From contig OY725496.1 of NCBI GenBank assembly GCA_963281255.1, positions 4,131,723 to 4,195,722 on the forward strand: a stretch of DNA of 64,000 bases, written 5' to 3'. The position numbers and the translations under genes were made by a program. Source of the DNA: Aphrocallistes beatrix (Eukaryota; Porifera; Hexactinellida; Sceptrulophora; Aphrocallistidae). The notes under the pieces were generated by a model that did not search any database, was not told the DNA's origin, and saw nothing but the letters and a program-made list of their open reading frames with translations. Positions 20,764-30,972 of the stretch are shown one piece after another; the stretch's first letter is position 1, and every line of letters begins with the position of its first letter.

Positions 20764-23700
20764 ATGTCTAGTGAGGCGTACAACGAGGAATGGCTTTGTG
20801 CTCAGGAAGCTACCAACACTCTCCTGGAGACAGAGTTCCCCTCACAGGGGCAAAAACCCGAGAAAGACCGCGGACGCATGTTGAGGCAGTTCACGACGAT
20901 GTACCTGAAATACGTGCTCGTGTTCCACCGGCTAGAGAACTGTTATGACCAGGTGTTCCAGCCGCAGAAACGCCGGCTGCTGAGGACCACCCTGGAAGCG
21001 ACCATTGGCAGGATTCTAGAGCTGAAGCACGAAATGATGGGGCTGGACTTCTCGGAGTATCACTACTTCGATGAGCTGCTCCTTGCAATGAAGCTCACTC
21101 CCCAAGACATAGAACTGCCTATTCCAAAGTCAGTCACGCGTATGACACATGATTGATTGGACTAGGCTTACGCTAGGTTTCTGCGTAGGTTCTTCCAAGA
21201 AGACACTTCCAATGAATTCAAAGAGAGGGAGAAGTTGCTCGGGAGCATAATAGCCCAGATAGGCCCTCTGGACATGGACGGCGAGCACGATAAGGCGATT
21301 CTGATGAGTAAGGAGGAGGCCGTGCGGCTGTTGAAGGTGCACGAGAGAGCAAGACAGGGACGCATACGCCTGGGTCTGATGAAGGAGATCCGCGCCCGCG
21401 AGGAGAGAGAACGGCTGGCCACCAGTGAGAGGAGCCAGATGCCCCCGGACCATGCCGCAGTGCAGATACAGAGGATGTGGAAGGGCTACATCACTCGCAA
21501 GAAGACGCAGGAGATGAGGGAGATGGAGCTCGAGTTTATCGGAATGGTTCCTCCGAGAAAGGACCTTACCAAACCTTCCCTGAAATCACAAGTTAGTTAT
21601 CGCGTAGTTCAATAGTTCTCTGATCATATTTTTCAACGTTGGTCTGTTGAACACACTTTTGCTAAGTCAAACAATTTCATGATTTTGTATTTATTTTTAA
21701 TAACTTGACCACAATCAACCAAATCTACCTCATACGTTTTTATTTCAGAGCCATATTCTAATCCATGGTTGGATTATTCGAATTCAGTGCTGCAATTCTG
21801 TATTTATTCTTGCAACTAACTCCGTAATTGAGGATACTCCCCCTTGAAGTACGTACAGTAGAATTCGAATAAGACGTACCCGCAAAGGGAACGAAAAAAG
21901 TCTGTACTAATAGCCCAAGTACGTCTTAAGCGAATCATTTAGAATGTACGTTTTAGTTAGGAAAATAGAATCCGTTAATGGAGAAAAGTCGTCTTAAGCC
22001 GAGACTAAAGTTCTCTTGTATATCGTAATCATCTCGCAGATTTTCTTTGATAGTGATTCCAATTTTCCTCGTCACAGTGCTTGAATAGACTAAGTATGGT
22101 AGGAATTCGGCCAATAAAAGTAGCTGCTTTGATGTCTACTTGCTTAGATCATGGTGTATTTAAAGTGATTGACTTATCCATGCTAACTTGTTGTGCTAAC
22201 TCCTTTAATTGCTCACTCGGCTTCTAACACAGTACCAATTAAGATTACAAATGTTTACCTATCTCTTTGAATCTGATAAATGGTGTTGAGTCTTATCAAT
22301 CACAACACTTCCACGAATGTTACCTCAGTTATGTCAATGCCATTAGATAGCCATCTTTTGCCTATACCAGTATTTTCATGAGGTATTTTTTTGCATTCAA
22401 AGGTTTCAAATTACTTCATTTCTAAATAAAAGATCCCGCCTGAGGCTTCAAATCTTTGCACTCTCTACTTAGCGCTAAATTATGTCATTGCACGCCGACA
22501 TACAGCAGTGAAGTGATTCCTCCTGGCTTCTTCAATTTGTTAACAAGGACTGTGCTATCAGTTGGAATATTAACATACTACTTCTATATTAGTTTTTCTG
22601 ATTTAACTGCTCTAGTATTCCTTTATCTTTCAATTGGGTTACAATTCGCTATAGTGATGCTATCAAAATTCTTGCCAATCTTGCTCCGAGCCTCTTAATT
22701 AAAACCATTATCTCATTTGATCGTACTTTCCCATTTTGATTGTACTAGACTACAGTAACTATTTTTGAATAGAATTCGTGCACTAACTTGATTGGTCTTT
22801 GACGCCTGTAGATTTCCAAGATCGAGAACAAGCGCAAGGCGACTCAGCATCAGTATGAGAAAGACTACATCGAGGCACTGGACAGTGTGAAGGAGCGTCT
22901 GAAGGATACAGAAGGTCCGGATATGAAGGAACAGATGATGGACCAGATCAGACAATGGTTCATAGACGTAAGGGACTCCAGCGGAAAGTTCCCAGAGTTC
23001 CCCGACGCAGAGGACGGGGGTTCTACGAATATTTTCAAAGAACAAACCATCGGAGAAGTGCCAGATGAGGATAAAGCCAAAGGAAAAGGCAAGAAAGGAA
23101 AGGAGAAGAAAGGGAAGGATAAGAAGGAGAAAAAAGAGAAAAAGCCCAAGGAAAAGAAAGGAAAAGGGAAGAAAGGCGATGATGAACCAGAAGGGTTTGT
23201 GATGAAGTCTTCTAATTTCGCGCCAGAGCTTAAGAGCACTGCCGTGGAGTACGCAGGCGTATGGCAAGGGAGGGACGAAAGTTCTAACTTTGCTCAGAGG
23301 CACGATTTGGAGTTGATAAAGGAGCAGAAACGAATTGAGGTAGAGGACGAGATCCGAGTTCATGTGGACGAGCTGATGAGAGAGGAGCTGAAGAACTTAA
23401 AATTTGCAGTTGAGAAAGATAAAGGGGGTAAGGGCAAAGGTAAGAAGGGAAAAGGAAAGGGGAAGAAAGGGAAGGGGAAGAAAGGAAAGGGTGGAAAGAA
23501 GGGAAAGAAGGAGAAAGATCTCACCCCAGATCGCACAATAGAGTCTCTGTACGAGGAGCTAGCACAGCAGGGCATAGTCATAAAGTACCCCAAGACTCGA
23601 CTATCCCAGTACATCGGCAACATCAACTACCTGGCCTCTCTCCTGAGAGAGAAGAACCACGAGCCCATGCCTTCCCTCGGGGAGGTGCGTCGCGTGGTGA

Positions 23701-24775
23701 CGGAGTACTGCATCCTGCCCATGGGGTCCCAAGCCGTGCACGAGGGCTCACCCCATGTGAAGTCGGTGATGATTGGAGGCCCAGTCGGTACCGGGAAGAA
23801 AACGCTCCTCTACTCCGTCTGCACCGAATCTCAGGCCAACCTATTCGACATCAGCCCGGTTAATCTCGTCGGGAAGTACCAGGGCAAGCAGGCTACCACG
23901 CTCCTAGTACACATGGTGTGGAAAGTCGCGAGAGCTCTGCCGCCATCTGTGATTTGGATTGGCGACTGTGAGAGGACGTTTATGAAAAAGGTGCCAAAAA
24001 CCGACCCCACAGACCCTAAGCGACTCAAGAAAGATCTCGCCAAATCGATAAAACTCTTGAAACCTGAGCATCGAGTGCTAATCATCGGTACTACGAAATC
24101 TCCTTTTGATGCAGAAGTGAAACTTTTCTGCGGATTCTTCCAGCGATTGATTCTGCTGCCGAGACCTGACTATGCATCAAGGTACGTTAGTCTACTCGCT
24201 AAGTCGCTAACTCGTTGAAGTAGTGATGCATCATATTAACCTATTACCTATCTCCTTGTGGAATTGGAACCTAGTAAGTTGCGATTCACTGTTTACAAAC
24301 TAACTGAGTGATTATATGCGAAGTTATTTTGAGAGCAGACCACCCACAGCTCTTATAGGGAATCTCAACATACAAGTACTGACAACACTCGCGTTTCATT
24401 GGATTCTCTTGTAGGCTTGATATTTGGAAGTTCTTAGTCGAGAAGTTCAAAGGTCGCATGTCAGACTCTGACCTGGACTACACGACGTTAGCTCGTGTGT
24501 CGGACGGATTCACACCCGGTCACTTCTCCTTCGCTCTCAGGACGGTGCTGACAGACCGCCGCCTGGCCCAGATGCACAGACGTCCCCTCACGCCCGGAGA
24601 GCTGGTGGCGCCGCTCTCCAAAGTTCAGCACATCGACGTGGCTCAGGAACAACAGTTCAAGGACTGGTACGGTAAAACCCCTCTAGGGAAGAAACGGACC
24701 AAGCTGGCTAAGGGTGACGATGATGACGGAGGTGAGAAGAAAGGGAAAGGGAAGAAGGGGAAGAAGAAGAGATAG
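20764..24775 (+). CDS. IQCA1: IQ and AAA domain protein, dynein regulatory complex subunit 11
   Basis: DRC11 belongs to the nexin-dynein regulatory complex of motile cilia. Exons are 20764-21128, 21177-21591, 22812-24181 and 24415-24775, all phase-consistent, giving 836 aa (human about 820). The first intron is only 48 bp. Landmarks are AYNEEWL at the N-terminus, YDQVFQPQKRRLLR, FSEYHYFDELL, an IQ motif (VQIQRMWKGYITRKK), GPDMKEQMMDQIRQWF, and an AAA domain with Walker A GPVGTGKKT. The Walker B equivalent is IWIGDCE, not hhhhDE. Two Lys/Gly-rich runs (about 23076-23180 and 23425-23520) and a Lys-rich C-terminus are low complexity. Intron 2 (21592-22811, 1.2 kb) contains no supportable gene. 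A flagellated cell type is implied. Confidence 0.9.
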
Positions 24776-25285
24776 AAATAGACAGCGTCTACTTATTTCA
24801 CTTATTATCGAACTGTGAGTATCTATTCAATTCCTTTTGTTTGTGTATAGTTATTTCATGTTATCCGAATAATAGTTAGTCTATGTCCTTAGAGAGAGAT
24901 AGCTATCTCGTACAAAGATTGACATTTAGGGAAGAAGCCGACCAATCTAGCTTTTCGAAGTAGCAATAATGGTATATACGGTTAACCAACTGCGAAATGC
25001 TTTTAACGTAATTACCCTGAGATCTGATACGGGTTTATTCTGTCTCCAGCGCTTAGGTTTCCTTGATAAGAGAGAGGAATGTTTGTCATTCCAGCTGGTT
25101 CACTTTCTAATACATTCTAGCACACTTTCAACTGACAGCTAACTGATCATGTTACGGTGTGTGTATTATAATTTACATTTGAATAACAATAGCTTGTCAA
25201 TCGAAGACCCCTTTCTACTATCAGCTCGCGTTGATACAACACTATCTACGACTTTGTTCCTACTTTGATGTGCACATAATACGGC
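24776..25285. other. Intergenic spacer IQCA1-GPCR
   Basis: This is about 510 bp of AT-rich noncoding DNA between two same-strand genes. I see no ORF or repeat in it. Confidence 0.45.
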
Positions 25286-27142
25286 ATGAGCATCATGAAT
25301 ATGAGCAATATGACCAATATGAATATGACCATGGTGATGGTGAATGACACCATGCGATGCAGCGTGCCAATATTCGAAGGCGTTGAGCGGGATATTGCTA
25401 AAGGGATGACGCTTGGCATTGTTGGGTTATTGGGATTGATTGGAAACATATTCACCATTGCTCTCATCTTCAGCTTCAAGAAGAGACACGTGCCTGACAT
25501 CCTTGTACTCTCTCTCGCTTTTAACGACATCTTCTCGGTTCTCTTGCCGTTCAATATCGCCCTCGCTGCTTACTTCTACCCTCTGCGTCTGCCACAAGGC
25601 CACTGGAGCTGTGAACTTATGACCCTACTATCTCTCCTCTCCAGAGTAATGTCAATGTTTCTTCACAGCTTGATTGCTGTAGACCGGTTCCTAGCCATCG
25701 CCAAACCTCTCGAGTATCGCCGCCTAGTTAAACCAATCACTTCCGTCATCATCATATCACTCTTCTTCTTCATTTCCTTATTATTCTCGGTCATCCCTTG
25801 GGTATACGACTCGACGCTTGATCCCACTGTGTCTGAGGAGTGCCTTCAACTGATATCTTACTCCATTCAGGGCATCTGCCTCTTCGACTACATAGGTTGG
25901 TACCCTATCATCATCTCCATTCTAGGCTGGGGGCAAATGTTTCTCTTCTTCATCGTGTTCATTACGACTATGACCATCACAATGCGGTACTACTACAAGA
26001 GGACTCGGCTCCTCAAGGGGAACGATAGGATCTTGCAGGAGTCGCTGAATAGGAGCTCTATCTCACGGAAGGATTCCAAGAAGGAGCCGAGAATAATGAA
26101 GCATATCACCAAGCTTGGTAGCAAGATGAAGGAACGCAAACTAACCGAGTGGCTGTGGCTTGAGTTCAGCTTCGAGTTCCAGTTCATGAGGATGCTGTTC
26201 TTTCTCTCCATCCTCTTCTACGCGACCTGGGCTCCCTCTCTCATAATCGTAATATACACACAGATATTCTTCACGGACAACGGGACCGGAGAGAGGCCTG
26301 AAGAGATTATTTTTTGGGGAATCCGGATTGCGACGATAAATATATTTTTAAACCCGATCATTTACGCACTTTGCTCAACTCAGTACAGACAAGCGTACTG
26401 GTACGCGATGAAGAAGTACCTGTTCTGTTGCTGCAAGCGGTACTTCACTCAGGACAAGATCAGCCCCTTCGACAGGGACGAGAAGCGAAGACGGAAGAAG
26501 CATCAGTTCTTGTCTGGTATCTCTGACATTACCGGTGAAAATGTGACTGAGCCTCAACAGAGTTTCACTCGAGGCGCTCAACTTCCCGGACTCACTACCA
26601 TATCTGAGAACAGTCTGCCTAGAGGGCTAGGACAAGACCCCGCTAGTCTGGAAAATGAAAAGCTCATCCCTCCCTTCTCCCTTTTCAAAAAGACACCGAA
26701 AATCAAGTTTGAAGATGAAAGGGCCAGTCTAAGGACACAAGAGACACAGGATACCTCTGTCTCCTTCACTTCCGCATCTCCGGACAGTGTGAAGAAGGTC
26801 GATACTGGAGCGATCCCAACCGACGAGGGTGTGTCCATATTCACTCTCAAGAGACAGGTATTTGAGGGATTCAATGTAGCGCCTAGGATGCAGGCAGCCA
26901 AGGGAAGAGGGAGGTTAAGTAAAATTCTTAGCGAATCACCGAAGGATAAGGTCTCTATGACTGTGAAAGTGAAGGGGGAGCATGTTTTAGAGTCGGAGAA
27001 GAAAGGAAAATCTGTCCACAGGACGTTACCACGTCTCTACTCCACCCCCTATGACGAGGACTCTGATCCTTCCTCCATCTCTCCCAAGGTGGAGCGGACT
27101 GGCTCTCAGATACAGAAGAGAACTTCCCTTAACCTTACTTAA
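25286..27142 (+). CDS. Rhodopsin-type (class A) GPCR, single exon, long C-terminal tail
   Basis: The 618-residue receptor opens with a short Met/Asn-rich extracellular N-terminus. TM1 has GLIGNIFT (conserved Asn). TM2 has LSLAFND (Asp present). A Cys before TM3 (HWSCELM) fits the canonical disulfide. TM3 ends DRFLAI in place of DRY. TM6 contains FYATWAPS, a CWxP variant. TM7 has NPIIYALCS, an intact NPxxY. The third intracellular loop is long and basic. After TM7 comes a Cys cluster (LFCCCK), a likely palmitoylation site, then about 220 residues of Ser/Lys-rich tail. Overall it recalls prostanoid-like receptors, but that assignment is weak and the ligand is unknown. Confidence 0.88.
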   Translation: MSIMNMSNMTNMNMTMVMVNDTMRCSVPIFEGVERDIAKGMTLGIVGLLGLIGNIFTIALIFSFKKRHVPDILVLSLAFNDIFSVLLPFNIALAAYFYPLRLPQGHWSCELMTLLSLLSRVMSMFLHSLIAVDRFLAIAKPLEYRRLVKPITSVIIISLFFFISLLFSVIPWVYDSTLDPTVSEECLQLISYSIQGICLFDYIGWYPIIISILGWGQMFLFFIVFITTMTITMRYYYKRTRLLKGNDRILQESLNRSSISRKDSKKEPRIMKHITKLGSKMKERKLTEWLWLEFSFEFQFMRMLFFLSILFYATWAPSLIIVIYTQIFFTDNGTGERPEEIIFWGIRIATINIFLNPIIYALCSTQYRQAYWYAMKKYLFCCCKRYFTQDKISPFDRDEKRRRKKHQFLSGISDITGENVTEPQQSFTRGAQLPGLTTISENSLPRGLGQDPASLENEKLIPPFSLFKKTPKIKFEDERASLRTQETQDTSVSFTSASPDSVKKVDTGAIPTDEGVSIFTLKRQVFEGFNVAPRMQAAKGRGRLSKILSESPKDKVSMTVKVKGEHVLESEKKGKSVHRTLPRLYSTPYDEDSDPSSISPKVERTGSQIQKRTSLNLT

Positions 27143-27989
27143 CCATCCTCCTTCCCATCCAATGATACAATCGACTCTTAATGGCAATCTGCCTGCGCTT
27201 TACGTAGGGTTTATGTAATTTATTTATTTATTTATATTTTTTACAAATAACCCTTCCTATTTCGTTTTCTCACTGAACCTGCCCTAATTAACCCCGCCTA
27301 TACCAGGAATGTGTTGCGTCATTTCCTGTTTAAGCCATTTTGGGCGGGGAAGCCATATAAATTTGGGGTCCAGACTATAAATAGAAAAGACCCCAGGTAA
27401 AAGTGGCATTAATGTCAATCTTCAGTTAGCAAGGATAGCAAACAATTTATTCACCCATTAATAACCATTATTCTGGTTCGTTTTGTTCTTGCGAAAGGTT
27501 TACATATCACAGACACCATTTTTTTAAAATCTATGACTCTATATACATGATCATTAAAAGTCTTTTTTGTCTCGACATATTTCGTTGTCATTTAATCTAC
27601 GATATGGCATCTCCTTGTTTTGTATTTCATGCTTATAAGTACTTCTGATTGAATGGGAATTCTGACTATGTGACATGGCGCATTTCAATGCAAGTAACAG
27701 TCATTTCGACAAATTTGAAATCTACCAAGTAGCTGAAATATATGTCTATCTCTAATTCGATCTTGTCCAATGATTATATCAAAGACCAACGTGTGCTGGA
27801 TGACTTGACGCCTCAAACTTTGAATTAATAGATCGTTTATATTCTATTCTCAATGTATTTTAAATGATTTATTGATAAAAACAGATTCACGTAATATGTC
27901 TTCAGTACACTTTTTCAACAAGAATACTTAAACATCCCTCATTTAAGCCTATACAATATTAATATGATGATATAGGATATTTGAAAAGA

Positions 27990-28066
27990 CTTCGCGCGCC
28001 TAGATTCATTATGGTTTTGAATTTACGCGCCCATAGGCGCGCCACATACGCCTAGATGAACCCCTG
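27990..28066. mobile_element. Truncated hAT-like MITE copy
   Basis: The 3' end reads CGCCTAGATGAACCCCTG, similar to the end of the 18968-19149 element. The interior shares CGCGCCTAGA and GGCGCGCC motifs with it. No matching 5' terminus or target duplication is visible, so it is a decayed or 5'-truncated copy. Confidence 0.6.
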
Positions 28067-28533
28067 AATTTGCAAGTAACATGCTACCACTTCTAAATTT
28101 AATTATTTCAATCATAGGCGCCAAGTTTTGGGAAATAAAATAAAACCTGGGGGGGGGCAAGAGCGAAAAAATTTTACATCTTAGACGCTCAAATATCGAT
28201 CTACAGCTATTGTTGTCACCTAGGGAAAAGAAAATCTCGGACTATAGTGGAATAAAAATATAATTGGGATATATATATATATAGACTCAATTAACATAAT
28301 TTTGGGGTTTAGTTGTAACCTATAAGTTGAAATAGTGAATACCGTATCTACCCGGATAATCGGCCCCGAAAAGGGTGCTAATTTTTTTCCTCCTTTATCA
28401 AAATGATATTTGCTACCAAGAAATGAGACTATAAATTAATAAATGTTTTAGTCAAGGTTGTAACCGAATAGTTCAATATTCGGTTAGACCAAATACTATT
28501 TGGCAAATAGTTGATATTCGGTTGGGAACCAAA

Positions 28534-28615
28534 TATCAGTATTCGTATTCAGTTAGGGAATATTCATGAATATTTATATCTGGTTCAATCGGTTTCAACC
28601 TTGGTTATAATATAT
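28534..28615 (+). repeat. Direct repeat, copy 1
   Basis: This unit matches 28752-28836. Both contain GTTCAATCGGTTTCAACCTT preceded by TTCATGAATA and by TATTCGTATTC. The spacing between copies is about 220 bp. The AATATTCGGTT motifs are partly palindromic. Confidence 0.7.
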
Positions 28616-28751
28616 TTTGTAACTAATTTACCTATCATATCCAGGCACTATCTGCAAAATAGGTCAACATACAGTACTATATCATCACCTCACAGTCCTC
28701 TATTAAATATTATTTATTTCAGTATTAGAAAATATTAAGTACCCGAATATT

Positions 28752-28836
28752 ATCACTATTCGTATTCGGTTAGGGAACTATTCATGAATACTGATATTAG
28801 GTTCAATCGGTTTCAACCTTGGTTTTAATATATTCG
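28752..28836 (+). repeat. Direct repeat, copy 2
   Basis: This is the second copy of the unit at 28534-28615, with a few substitutions. Together they suggest a local duplication or the two arms of a decayed element. Confidence 0.7.
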
Positions 28837-29656
28837 AACAAACACAATTTAGAACAGAAATCTTCTATAGAGTACACCTTCGCTAATCCAAACAGCTCTG
28901 TACCAAAATTAATGAATTTACTCGACTGAAGTTGTTTGAGTCGTTCAAATATAATAATATTTGGAAATATGACTTTCTAGGAGGTTTCAAATTGACAATT
29001 CATGATTACCCGTAGATAAATGACATTTTTAGTAGATAATTAGAAAGCAATCAACCGTTTCTTTAAATTTATTAATCAAATTCAAATTCCTAATAACTAA
29101 TCGGAATAGTCCTCAATTATCAAAGAAAGAATCGCTTTGTAGATTTTAAATGAGGTCTGAGTATAATGTGTTTACTACTGAGATTGAGAACGATTTAACC
29201 CTAGCCAATTTCATTATTGAAGTAATGGTGAATTTATTTAATGACAATGACACAGAAAAACTTTGATAAGTGAGAATTTTGTCTGAATCCAGCATCCTAT
29301 ACCCACGAACCTTCTGTATCATTAGTATTGCTGGATAATCTTTGAAGAGTATGATTTTAATTTTTGATGGACTCTTGACTGCTCAAGGTGACATCTCATT
29401 CTGAGAAATTTTTTAAATTTCCATTCTAGTAAATTGCTAAATGTTCGCAAGCACTTGCCTGAATGTACGCGCTCTCAGACAAGCTACTACTTTAGCGAGT
29501 GGTCGAGAGGATAGTCACGGCTATTTTCAAATAGAATGATTAACTGCATTTAGACGCACTCAATATGAAAGTCTAGCTACTTCATTCCTCGCCATGTTTC
29601 TCACAGCGTAATTTTAATCAGATATTTTATAAGCCATTTAAAATAGCTGCATTAGC

Positions 29657-30178
29657 ATGTTCTACAAGATAATACTGGATCATGAGATCTTATTGCATCC
29701 CAAATATTTCGGTCCTGATATCAAGGAGATAATGAGGAAGAAGCTCTACTCAGAAGTAGAAGGGTCTTGCTCTGGCAAATACGGCTTTGTCATTGCAGTC
29801 ACTGGCATTTTTGATAACCAAGAGCTGGGAATGCTACAGCCTGGACGCGGTTTTGTAGCTTTCAAGTTGAAATATGAGGCTATAGTCTTCCGTCCTATTA
29901 AAGGCGAGGTGTTAGAAGCTATTGTGACTCAGGTGAACAAGGTTGGGCTTTTCACACAAATCGGACCTTTAAATTGTTTTGTTTCTAAACATTCTATTCC
30001 CGCTGAAGTCAAATTCGATCAAAACACGAATCCACCATGCTACAGGAATGACAACGGAGACACGACCATACAGGAGGGGAGCTTCATCCGCCTACGTATT
30101 GTGGGTACGCGTATTGATGCTACCGACATATTTGCTATCGGTTCACTGATGGAGGATTACTTCGGAGTTATAAACTAG
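29657..30178 (+). CDS. POLR2G: RNA polymerase II subunit RPB7
   Basis: RPB7 pairs with RPB4 in the stalk of RNA polymerase II and contacts nascent RNA. The 173-residue protein is the family length (172 in human). It has the N-terminal tip domain ([19 protein letters not shown]) and the S1-type OB fold ([20 protein letters not shown], then [13 protein letters not shown]). It ends in [16 protein letters not shown], close to other animals. It is a single exon. The ATG at 29657 is preceded by CATTAGC, an acceptor-like AG one base upstream, the same arrangement as at IQCA1. An AATAAA lies about 130 nt after the stop. Confidence 0.96.
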   Translation: MFYKIILDHEILLHPKYFGPDIKEIMRKKLYSEVEGSCSGKYGFVIAVTGIFDNQELGMLQPGRGFVAFKLKYEAIVFRPIKGEVLEAIVTQVNKVGLFTQIGPLNCFVSKHSIPAEVKFDQNTNPPCYRNDNGDTTIQEGSFIRLRIVGTRIDATDIFAIGSLMEDYFGVIN

Positions 30179-30972
30179 TCTCATTTGATTCATACAACAT
30201 GATTTTTACTTTTTTGCTGTTGAGATATTATTTCAAGATTAATTCGTCAGCATATCAAGGCTGAATTAGTCTACATAGATATTAATGAGGTTTTGGTGGG
30301 CCTGATGTTAGAATAATAAATGACAAATTGAGCCACCCTTGGGTACGTCACTGATATTTGTTATTTTGGTTCGCCTGGACTAATTTCACCGGTTTCCTTG
30401 TCGATTTAAATTTATTTTTTGATGCAGAAAAATTAACTTTTTCTTAGCTTATGAATACTCGGTGACATGTAGTGAAATGCTTTTCTGAAAGTATTTATTT
30501 TTCAGTACATTTATTTTCTTAAATGCTGATGTATGCCATAACCTCGAACAAGTGCAAAAAAGAGAATACTGTATGATTCATCAACTGATTTTTCACCTCA
30601 ATTCTATTTCCACATGTTTCATTAATTTATTCCATACACAATGGTAACAGTTTGTGTACAACATCGCAAATTGAATATTGCACTAACTGGACACTAACAT
30701 ACTGCAATAAACGGGCTATAAAGGATATCTTAAAACTATTTTAAAACCAAACCATCCCCGAACTGTTGAACGGTCTAAATTTCAGGTCAATATTTGTTGT
30801 TCTGTTTACTTCATTTGTATTAAAATAATACAAACACAGTCAGTAAAACATTATAAAAGCTTAATAAAAATATACATCTTTATAACACAACAATACATGT
30901 ACAGAGATACTGGTTGTTTTGTTAAAATTGGGGATTGCTAAACGAATTTGTTTGGGGCTCTTGAATTTGATG
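30179..30972. other. Convergent intergenic region
   Basis: This is about 800 bp of AT-rich DNA between the 3' ends of POLR2G (plus) and the TGF-beta gene (minus). It probably holds both 3' UTRs. I see no ORF or repeat. Confidence 0.45.

Larger units (their letters stand above)
27143..29656. other. Repeat-bearing 2.5-kb intergenic region
   Basis: This is the largest gene-free spacer not inside a gene. It holds a simple inverted repeat (GGGGTC at about 27365 and GACCCC about 30 nt later), a truncated MITE (about 27990-28066), a nine-G run near 28150, a short TA microsatellite near 28270, and two direct copies of an AT-rich unit (28534-28615 and 28752-28836). There is no supportable ORF longer than 75 codons. 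The ORF at 28511-28738 is built from the repeat. Confidence 0.5.

Noticed and set aside
22456..22698. 80-codon ORF in IQCA1 intron 2
   Set aside because: It lacks an ATG start and has no family resemblance; the intron appears empty.
22713..23363. Minus-strand ORF with long Phe/Leu-rich runs that look like membrane helices
   Set aside because: It is antisense to the Lys/Gly-rich segment of IQCA1; lysine codons read backwards give Phe/Leu. It has no support as a gene.
28511..28738. 75-codon ORF in the 27-29.6 kb spacer
   Set aside because: It is formed by the local direct repeat and starts at a non-ATG codon.
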